Below are positions 30,776-36,126 of a stretch of DNA of 36,126 nt, piece by piece. The position numbers and the translations under genes were made by a program. The stretch is taken from assembly GCA_020057085.1 (NCBI GenBank), contig JAGVGO010000118.1, positions 1 through 36,126 of the forward strand, given 5' to 3'. The notes below the pieces were generated by a model. It was not told the DNA's origin. It did no database searches and saw only the letters and a list, made by a program, of their open reading frames with translations. This stretch comes from Planctomycetota bacterium. Its GTDB lineage: Bacteria > Planctomycetota > Uabimicrobiia > Uabimicrobiales > JABWCH01. Every line of letters begins with the position of its first letter. Within the stretch, counting starts at the first letter, position 1.

Positions 30776-30820
30776 GCGCCGCAGGCGCAAAAGTTTTATA
30801 GCCCCGTGCGTTGCACGGGG
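30776..30820. repeat. Double-hairpin dispersed repeat between hldE and the antiporter gene
   Basis: GCGCC-GCA-GGCGC (30776-30788) is followed by a short AT-rich linker and CCCCGTGC-GTT-GCACGGGG (30802-30820), a strong 8-bp stem. In reverse complement it reads GGGGCTATAA, a 6-7 nt linker, then GCGCC-NNN-GGCGC, the same order as at 1993-2020. It sits in the 63-bp gap inside an operon, where it could act as an mRNA stability or attenuation element. Confidence 0.55.
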
Positions 30821-30822
30821 GA

Positions 30823-32280
30823 TTATAGCTGCTTTATTTTGTCAATCAGCTGCGAAGTGCTGTAACCCGCTTCCAGCGGATAAAGCTCAACTACGCCGTC
30901 ATAGCTTTCTACCACCTCTTTGCCGACCACCCCTTTTTGTGCCCAGTCAGAGCCTTTGACAAGGACATCGGGCCTGATTTTTTCGATCAACACAGCAGGC
31001 GTCAGCTCGCCAAAAATCGTCACATAATCCACCGCGGACAGCGCGGACAGCATTTCGGCACGATCATTTTCCGGCACAATAGGCCGATGCCCTCCTTTGA
31101 GGGCATGCACCGAGCTGTCGCTGTTGAGTCCTACTACCAGAATATCGCCACGTCTTTTGCAATATTCCAGATAGCGGACGTGACCGGGATGCAGCAGATC
31201 GAAACAACCGTTGGTGAACACGACAAGCCTCCCTTGACTACGCTGCCATTCAAGCCGCAGCAGCAAATCCGGCAAAGCCTTGATCTTGCCGAGGTGCGAC
31301 ACCGGTCCTTCGAGAAACTTGGTCTCCAGTTCGCGCGGCGTCACTGTGGCAGTACCTACCTTGCCTACAACGATGCCGGCCGCGGTATTGGCCAGACGCG
31401 CCGCCGTTTTCCATGGATAGCCGCAACTGGCTGCCAGGCTGAGCAAAGTGAGTACCGTGTCGCCGGCACCGGCCACGTCGAATACCTCGCGTGCTTCGGC
31501 GGCGATATGTGCATCCCCCTGGTGGCGAGAACTGATAAATAGCCCCTTGGCCCCCAACGTGATCACTGTAGCATCCAGATTGAGTTCACTCACGAGTTTG
31601 TGCGCCGCTTCACTTATATTTTCTTCGCTCTTGATGGATATACCCGTCACCATTTCCGTCTCGACACGGTTGGCGGAGATCACATCCGCACCACGGTAGC
31701 GCTGCCAGCTTTTGCCTTTCGGCCCGACGAACACTTTTTTGCCCTGTGCCTTGGCTACGGCAACCAGTCGCTCACAGAGGGTATCGCTCAGTACTCCCTT
31801 GGCATAATCGGACATGACAAGCCCCTGGCACTCCCCAATATGGGCGGTGACAAATGCCAAAATTTTGTCGCTGAATTCACTCGACACCGGCTGGCGGGTT
31901 TCACGGTCGGTACGAAGCAGATGATGCGCATGCGCAATGAGCCTGGTCTTGGTGGTGGTAGGCCGACCGGCATCACGGAAAATACCGGCGGTGCCAAGGC
32001 CCGTATCGACGGCGAACTGGCAGAACAGATCGGCGTTGCGGTCGTCTCCCACCACTCCGCACACGTATGCCCGTGCGCCCAGTGTCACCAGATTGTTGGC
32101 AACATTGGCTGCCCCGCCCAGACGATACTCTTCCTTTTCGACATCGAGAATCTGAATGGGCGCTTCCGGTGATACGCGGTTGACATTGCCAAACGCATAA
32201 TGATCGAGAATGAGGTCCCCTACGACTATCAACTTGCAGCGACGAAAATTGTCCAAGATTTCTTGAATGCGACTCGACAT
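30823..32280 (-). CDS. hldE: Bifunctional heptose-7-phosphate kinase / heptose-1-phosphate adenylyltransferase
   Basis: A 485-residue two-domain enzyme making ADP-heptose for LPS inner core. The N-terminal ribokinase-like domain (1-320) shows LIVVGDLILDHYAFG, YRLGGAANVANNLVTLGA, SDYAKGVLS and the catalytic AGAGDTVLT. The C-terminal nucleotidyltransferase (about 345-485) has FTNGCFDLLHPGHVRYLEYCK, with HPGH, and GLNSDSSVHALKG. Both halves look intact and the length equals the usual 475-490. It implies heptose-containing LPS or ADP-heptose production. ATG 32280 follows AGGACAATGTAGC; a clear promoter lies 50 bp upstream. It leads the hldE - antiporter - epimerase-like operon. Confidence 0.96.
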   Translation of the reverse strand: MSSRIQEILDNFRRCKLIVVGDLILDHYAFGNVNRVSPEAPIQILDVEKEEYRLGGAANVANNLVTLGARAYVCGVVGDDRNADLFCQFAVDTGLGTAGIFRDAGRPTTTKTRLIAHAHHLLRTDRETRQPVSSEFSDKILAFVTAHIGECQGLVMSDYAKGVLSDTLCERLVAVAKAQGKKVFVGPKGKSWQRYRGADVISANRVETEMVTGISIKSEENISEAAHKLVSELNLDATVITLGAKGLFISSRHQGDAHIAAEAREVFDVAGAGDTVLTLLSLAASCGYPWKTAARLANTAAGIVVGKVGTATVTPRELETKFLEGPVSHLGKIKALPDLLLRLEWQRSQGRLVVFTNGCFDLLHPGHVRYLEYCKRRGDILVVGLNSDSSVHALKGGHRPIVPENDRAEMLSALSAVDYVTIFGELTPAVLIEKIRPDVLVKGSDWAQKGVVGKEVVESYDGVVELYPLEAGYSTSQLIDKIKQL

Positions 32281-32329
32281 GCTACATTGTCCTAAAAATT
32301 TTTACGATTGCACAATATGTTCAGTGCTG

Positions 32330-32358
32330 AGTGTACCAAAAAAAGGCCTTTTCGGCAA
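32330..32358 (-). promoter_or_regulatory. Promoter of the hldE operon
   Basis: Minus strand: TTGCCG (32358-32353), 17 bp, TACACT (32335-32330) with an extended -10 TGG. The spacer contains AAAAGGCCTTTT. Confidence 0.6.
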
Positions 32359-32617
32359 GTCACTTTTCCCACGCTGCCACCGATAAATTTTTTGTGCGAC
32401 TGCCAGAAATTTGCAAGGCATTCATGGCTGCTTTATAGGAGCGGAATTTCAATTGTCTTATCTCAGAGCATCGGCAAAAAATCGGGAACATTGAAAAATA
32501 AGGCGTCTTGAAAGGGTATAGCCCTAGAAATATTACGAGGCCAACAGGAGAAGCTGATTCTATCATAGCTATGAAATTCATTGACAATGCCAGTCATAAC
32601 CAGTAAAATTATTGACG
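32359..32617. other. Gap without a recognisable gene
   Basis: About 260 AT-rich bases between the hldE promoter and the decayed glycosyltransferase fragment. I see no gene, clear promoter or strong hairpin here. It may be eroded remains of the glycosyltransferase copy whose last part survives at 32618. Confidence 0.4.
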
Positions 32618-32795
32618 ATTTGGCTACTTCGACTTGCTGTTCGGCGCTGCCAAAATCAATCTTAAGATCGTTGCCCATTCGTTACCGCGAGCGCATCTAT
32701 GTCACCACCAATACCAATATCCAACGCTGGCGGCATGGCTGGTTATTGTTATCAATTGTTATCAATGGTGGTGTTGGCGGCACGGAGAAATTCAT
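32618..32795 (+). pseudogene. Decayed C-terminal copy of the GT2 glycosyltransferase
   Basis: The DNA from GGCTACTTCGACTTGCTGTTCGG onward matches 34887-35058, the end of the intact GT2 domain: shared runs CCCATTCGTTACCGCGAGCG, ATATCCAACGCTGGCGGC and ATGGTGGTGTT. Relative to that copy, 5 bp are lost after AAGATCGTTG (frameshift near 32673). A 6-bp ACCAAT duplication and a GTTATCAATT tandem duplication are also present. In pieces it still reads LPIRYRERIY and NIQRWRHGWLLL in different frames. It cannot be functional. It shows that this locus carried two copies and lost most of one. Confidence 0.9.
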
Positions 32796-33581
32796 ATGAA
32801 ACTGTTACATTGGCTGAAACTTCCAGAGGCTCGCACCATTGTCAATCTGGATGACCCCAGTACGACGCTACTGCATGCCCAGATTATTCGTCGCAAAAAA
32901 TTTCTCAGAAAGTTGTACATAGATTTCTACACGCAATTCAAAAAAGACGTGACTCATCTGCCGGTACGCGGTCTGTTTGTGGAACTTGGCAGCGGCGGCG
33001 GTTTCATCAAAGAAATCTTGCCCAACGTCAAAACTTCTGATGTTCTGGATTTGCCAAATGTAGACATGCATTTTTCCGCCCTCGCTATGCCTTTCACCAG
33101 CCACACGGTGGACGCTTACCTGGCAATTAATGTCTTGCATCATCTCCCTGATGCGACAAAATTTTTTCGTGAAATAGATCGCACACTCAAACCGGGAGGT
33201 CGTCTCATCATGGTCGAGGAGGCCAATACTTGGTGGGGCCGCTTTATCTATCGCAATTTTCACCATGAACCATTTGTGACTGACGCAACAGACTGGGGTT
33301 TCCCGTCCACAGGTCCACTTTCATCGGCCAACGGAGCCATAGCATGGATCATTTTTTATCGCGACAGACAAAAATTTAAAGAACTGTTCCCTTCTCTGCA
33401 TGTCTATCGTTTGTCTCCTCATACTCCATTGCGTTATTTATTGAGTGGCGGAATGACTTTGCGTCAACTGTTGCCCTCTTTTACCTACGATTTCATTAAA
33501 ATTATGGAAACAATTATGTCGCCATTCAATAAATACTTAGGCATGTTTATGACTATCGGTATAGAAAAAATCGATCAATGA
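32796..33581 (+). CDS. Class I SAM-dependent methyltransferase
   Basis: A 261-residue protein. I start at ATG 32796 with GGAG eight bases upstream; a longer frame from 32634 only translates the pseudogene and is rejected. Motif I is LFVELGSGGGFIKEILP. The acidic motif II loop is VLDLPNVDMHFSALAMPF, and motif IV-VI reads AYLAINVLHHLPDATKFFREIDRTLKPGGRLIMVEE, typical of Methyltransf_11. The C-terminal half (WWGRFIYRNFHHEPF, LSSANGAIAWIIFYRDRQKF) resembles methyltransferases of polysaccharide clusters. The substrate is probably a glycan or lipid-linked sugar, inferred from the neighbours. It ends 42 bp before the next gene. Confidence 0.85.
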   Translation: MKLLHWLKLPEARTIVNLDDPSTTLLHAQIIRRKKFLRKLYIDFYTQFKKDVTHLPVRGLFVELGSGGGFIKEILPNVKTSDVLDLPNVDMHFSALAMPFTSHTVDAYLAINVLHHLPDATKFFREIDRTLKPGGRLIMVEEANTWWGRFIYRNFHHEPFVTDATDWGFPSTGPLSSANGAIAWIIFYRDRQKFKELFPSLHVYRLSPHTPLRYLLSGGMTLRQLLPSFTYDFIKIMETIMSPFNKYLGMFMTIGIEKIDQ

Positions 33582-33622
33582 TGACGAACGGCTTGGGTAC
33601 GCAGCAACATGGGAGCAAAATC

Positions 33623-35059
33623 ATGGAAAACTCAGCAAGATACCAACAATACAAACAGCAACACGTCGCACACTGGGACGCAGTAGCACGCCAAAGAGAT
33701 ACCTGGCAAGGGTGGGGAGGCTACTATCACCGGCGTATCAATAAAATTTATCGCTTTCTTTGTGGCACTGACGCCAGAATTCTGGAAATCGGTTGCGGGC
33801 AGGGAGAACTTCTCGCGGCTCTTGAGCCAGCGCAAGGTGTCGGTATAGATTTTTCTCCGGCCATGATAGAGCGCGCCCGTCAAAAATACCCGCAATTTCG
33901 TTTTGTCGAAGCCGACGCTCACTCTATCTCTTTGCCTGACAAATTCGACGTAATCATTCTTTCCGATCTGGTGAATGATTTATGGGATGTAGAGACCGTT
34001 TTTCAGCAAATAGTCCCTCTTACCACACCACGCACTCGCATCATCCTCAATTTTTTCAGCCGCATGTGGGAGTTGCCACTGGCATTGGCACAAAAGATGA
34101 GACTTGCCAATCCGTCCCTACCCCAGAACTGGCTTACGGTCGCTGACATTGCCAATTTGCTTGGCCTGGCCGATTTTGAGGTAACCCGCCATTGGGAAGA
34201 AATTTTGTTGCCTTTGCCTTTCCCTCTATTGAGTGGTCTGGCAAACAATTATCTGGCCAAAATCTGGCCATTTTGGTGGGGCGATCTCACTCATTTCATG
34301 GTAGCCCGCCCGTGCCCGCAAGCAACAACAGAGAAAAAAAACCCGACAGTTTCGGTCATTGTTCCGGCGCGCAACGAAGCGGGCAATATCGCCGATATCT
34401 TCCGCCGTACACCGCAAATGGGAGACGGAACAGAACTGATCTTTGTCGAAGGCGGGTCACGCGACAATACGTACGAGGTGATTGCCCAGGCTATGCAAGA
34501 GTACCCTGGAACAAATTGCAAACTTCTGAAGCAGACAGGTAAAGGCAAAGGAGATGCTGTGCGTGTGGGATTTACACAAGCATCGGGTGATATCTTGCTG
34601 ATCCTCGACGCCGATCTGACCGTGCCGCCGGAAGATTTGCCGCGTTTCGTAGCAGCGCTGTCCAGCGGTAAAGGAGATTTTATCAATGGCGTAAGGCTGG
34701 TGTACCCAATGGAAAAACAGGCTATGCGTTTCCTCAACCTGATAGCTAACAAGTTTTTCAGTGCGGCTTTCTCATGGCTGTTGGGACAGACGATCAAGGA
34801 TACTTTGTGTGGTACGAAGGTATTGTGGCGCGAAGATTATGAACTGATAGCTGCCAATCGTCCGTACTTCGGAGATTTTGATCCGTTCGGCGACTTCGAT
34901 TTGCTGTTCGGCGCAGCCAAACTCAATCTCAAGATCGTTGACTTGCCCATTCGTTACCGCGAGCGTATCTATGGCACTACCAATATCCAACGCTGGCGGC
35001 ACGGCTGGTTACTGTTGCAAATGGTGGTGTTTGCTGCTCGCAGGATTAAATTTATATGA
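33623..35059 (+). CDS. Fused SAM methyltransferase - GT2 glycosyltransferase
   Basis: A 478-residue bifunctional protein. Residues 1-225 are a class I methyltransferase: ARILEIGCGQGELLAALEP, GVGIDFSPAMIERARQKYP, FVEADAHSISLPDKFDVIILSDL. After a short linker, residues about 240-478 are a GT2 domain of the dolichyl-phosphate-mannose-synthase type. Marks are VSVIVPARNEAGNI, LIFVEGGSRDNTYEVI, GKGKGDAVRVGFTQASGDIL, LDADLTVPPED (DxD), and the end DLPIRYRERIYGTTNIQRWRHG. Start ATG 33623 has GGGAG seven bases upstream; the frame is open from ATG 33578, overlapping the previous stop. It likely transfers a sugar to a polyprenyl phosphate and methylates a linked intermediate. Confidence 0.88.
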   Translation: MENSARYQQYKQQHVAHWDAVARQRDTWQGWGGYYHRRINKIYRFLCGTDARILEIGCGQGELLAALEPAQGVGIDFSPAMIERARQKYPQFRFVEADAHSISLPDKFDVIILSDLVNDLWDVETVFQQIVPLTTPRTRIILNFFSRMWELPLALAQKMRLANPSLPQNWLTVADIANLLGLADFEVTRHWEEILLPLPFPLLSGLANNYLAKIWPFWWGDLTHFMVARPCPQATTEKKNPTVSVIVPARNEAGNIADIFRRTPQMGDGTELIFVEGGSRDNTYEVIAQAMQEYPGTNCKLLKQTGKGKGDAVRVGFTQASGDILLILDADLTVPPEDLPRFVAALSSGKGDFINGVRLVYPMEKQAMRFLNLIANKFFSAAFSWLLGQTIKDTLCGTKVLWREDYELIAANRPYFGDFDPFGDFDLLFGAAKLNLKIVDLPIRYRERIYGTTNIQRWRHGWLLLQMVVFAARRIKFI

Positions 35060-35071
35060 GAAAGAAATCTT

Positions 35072-35806
35072 ATGGAACAAGATAGAAGTACTCTGCTAAA
35101 CCATGAAATCGAGCACGGTAAAAAAATCATAGATAATGCCGAAGAAGTATGGGGGTGGTCGTCTCATGCAGGGCGAATCAGGGCAGATCGTAGGGCAAAG
35201 TACATCAAAGACCTCACCGCTATGACCAGTGGCCAATCGGTTCTCGAAATAGGCTGCGGTACCGGCCTGTTTACCGAAAAATTGTTGAGTACCGGCGCGA
35301 AAATTACGGCGACCGATCTGTCACAAGATTTACTGGCAGTTGCCAAAACAAGGCTGGGCGAACAGTGTAGTCTGTGTACTGCCGATGCCCATAGTCTCCC
35401 CTGGGACAATGATACTTTTGATATCGTTTACGGAAGTTCCATATTGCATCATTTGCAAGTAGAAAAGGCTCTCGGTGAGGTATATCGTGTTTTAAAAAAA
35501 GACGGGCGCATGCTGTTTGCAGAACCGAACATGTTGAATCCGCAAATTTTGCTGCAAAAAAATATAGAGTGGATAAAAAAAAGACTGGGTGATTCACCAG
35601 ACGAAACCGCCTTTATCAGATGGAAAATAAAGAAACGAATGCAAAAGATAGGCTTTATTGACTTACAGGTTTTTCCTTACGATTTTTTGCACCCGCTTAC
35701 GCCCGTCTTGTTGATACCATTCGTAAAAACACTGGGGAAGCTGTTGGAACGTACACCATTTTTAAAAGAATTCGCTGGGTCGTTGATTATTTATGGTAAA
35801 AAATAA
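35072..35806 (+). CDS. Class I SAM-dependent methyltransferase
   Basis: A 244-residue protein with a textbook Methyltransf_11 core: VLEIGCGTGLFTEKLLSTGAKITATDLS (motif I and II), SLCTADAHSLPWDNDTFDIVYGSSILHHL and EVYRVLKKDGRMLFAEPNMLNPQ. The C-terminal part (ALIRW-like helix, FPYDFLHPLTPVLLIPFVKTLGKLLERTPFLKEFAGSLIIYGKK) resembles methyltransferases acting on sugars or polyprenyl-linked lipids. Only 12 bp separate it from the fusion gene, and it overlaps the next gene by 14 bp, so it belongs to one glycan operon. Shine-Dalgarno weak (GAGAAAG). Confidence 0.88.
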   Translation: MEQDRSTLLNHEIEHGKKIIDNAEEVWGWSSHAGRIRADRRAKYIKDLTAMTSGQSVLEIGCGTGLFTEKLLSTGAKITATDLSQDLLAVAKTRLGEQCSLCTADAHSLPWDNDTFDIVYGSSILHHLQVEKALGEVYRVLKKDGRMLFAEPNMLNPQILLQKNIEWIKKRLGDSPDETAFIRWKIKKRMQKIGFIDLQVFPYDFLHPLTPVLLIPFVKTLGKLLERTPFLKEFAGSLIIYGKK

Positions 35807-36126
35807 CCATTTAGCAGCACATTATCCGTTATATGTGTTGTTGTTCTTCGTATTTTTGTTTTTTGTACCTGTATTATTTTTTGAGCAAATGTATTATTTT
35901 CGCGATTTCTTCATGATTCATTACGGCGATAAAAAATTTTTTGCCGATACCTGCGGGCAAGGGCAAATACCACTATGGACCCCTTACCGTTTTTGCGGAG
36001 TTCCCTTTTTTGCCAACGGCTATTCCTCTTGCCTGGACCCGTTCAATATTCTGCTGCTGATGTTGCCGTTTAACTTCGCCTTGAAACTAATGTTTGTGGC
36101 CTCTCTCTTTCTGGCAGGCGTTGGCA
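35793..36126 (+). CDS. YfhO-like integral membrane protein, N-terminal part (runs off right edge)
   Basis: From ATG 35793 the frame is open to the window end (111 complete codons), overlapping the 3' end of the methyltransferase gene. It has a first TM helix (LYVLLFFVFLFFVPVLFF), then an external loop YFRDFFMIHYGDKKFFADTCGQGQIPLWTPYRFCGVPFFAN. The sequence DPFNILLLMLPFNFALKLMFVASLFLAGVG leads into a second TM. The 'R(D) ... W.PY.F.G.PF.AN ... .P.N.L....P' pattern is the signature of YfhO and related GT-C-like membrane proteins, some of which attach sugars to lipid-linked polymers. Function inferred from family and locus only. Confidence 0.72.
   Translation, partial: MVKNNHLAAHYPLYVLLFFVFLFFVPVLFFEQMYYFRDFFMIHYGDKKFFADTCGQGQIPLWTPYRFCGVPFFANGYSSCLDPFNILLLMLPFNFALKLMFVASLFLAGVG

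Noticed and set aside
32634-32795. A 54-residue N-terminal extension of the first methyltransferase
   Set aside because: The DNA is the decayed glycosyltransferase copy read in a shifted frame; ATG 32796 has GGAG upstream and starts the real protein.
1-36126. tRNA, rRNA or CRISPR array
   Set aside because: No cloverleaf with a T-loop GGTTCGAATCC-like segment, no rRNA core sequence and no regularly spaced short repeats were seen on reading; a tRNAscan/CRISPR finder run would settle it.

Overview
The window reads as chromosomal DNA of a Gram-negative bacterium. A complete HldE (LPS heptose activation), a lipobox lipoprotein and an FtsL/RsmH division locus point to an outer-membraned cell. Very large membrane Ser/Thr kinases with pseudokinase modules and an external FGE-sulfatase domain, plus many orphan histidine kinases, resemble the signalling repertoire of the PVC group (Planctomycetota/Lentisphaerota). 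That placement is an inference; no rRNA or tRNA gene is present to fix it.

Positions 1-2800 are an accessory, repeat-laden stretch: the start of a TnpB (IS200/IS605-type) gene running off the left edge, a C-terminal remnant of a SNF2-like helicase, an AAA+ ATPase behind a perfect 14-bp inverted repeat, a hairpin-rich dispersed repeat, and a PemK/MazF-type toxin-antitoxin pair bracketed by 48-bp direct repeats. A membrane sensor kinase (2843-4966) follows.

Positions 4988-11466 (minus strand) hold ptsI, ptsH and hpf behind a strong promoter and a roughly 215-nt leader that folds into a three-way junction plus further hairpins. Then come a metallophosphoesterase, a GT4 glycosyltransferase, truA and a LURP-one-like gene. 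Two related MITE-like elements (67 bp and 200 bp) sit at stop-codon/Shine-Dalgarno junctions here.

Positions 11596-18187 (minus) carry an operon of a 1387-residue FHA/pseudokinase membrane protein, rsmH and an ftsL-like gene, plus an SMP-30-like lipoprotein. Plus-strand genes for a sensor-less histidine kinase and a YciB-like protein converge on a second minus-strand signalling operon (26246 back to 19818): a DUF2058-like protein, a twin-kinase/FGE membrane protein and a PAS-PAS-kinase-receiver hybrid. A 378-bp self-complementary stretch of unknown nature (26332-26709) lies upstream of that operon.

Positions 26749-32280 (minus) are an apparent hldE - antiporter/EIIA fusion - epimerase-like operon. 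The antiporter's EIIA domain is the only visible PTS acceptor for the EI/HPr encoded 22 kb away, so the PTS looks regulatory. From 32618 onward the plus strand is a surface-glycan locus: a decayed glycosyltransferase copy, three methyltransferases (one fused to a GT2 glycosyltransferase) and the start of a YfhO-like membrane protein. I found no CRISPR array, tRNA or rRNA.
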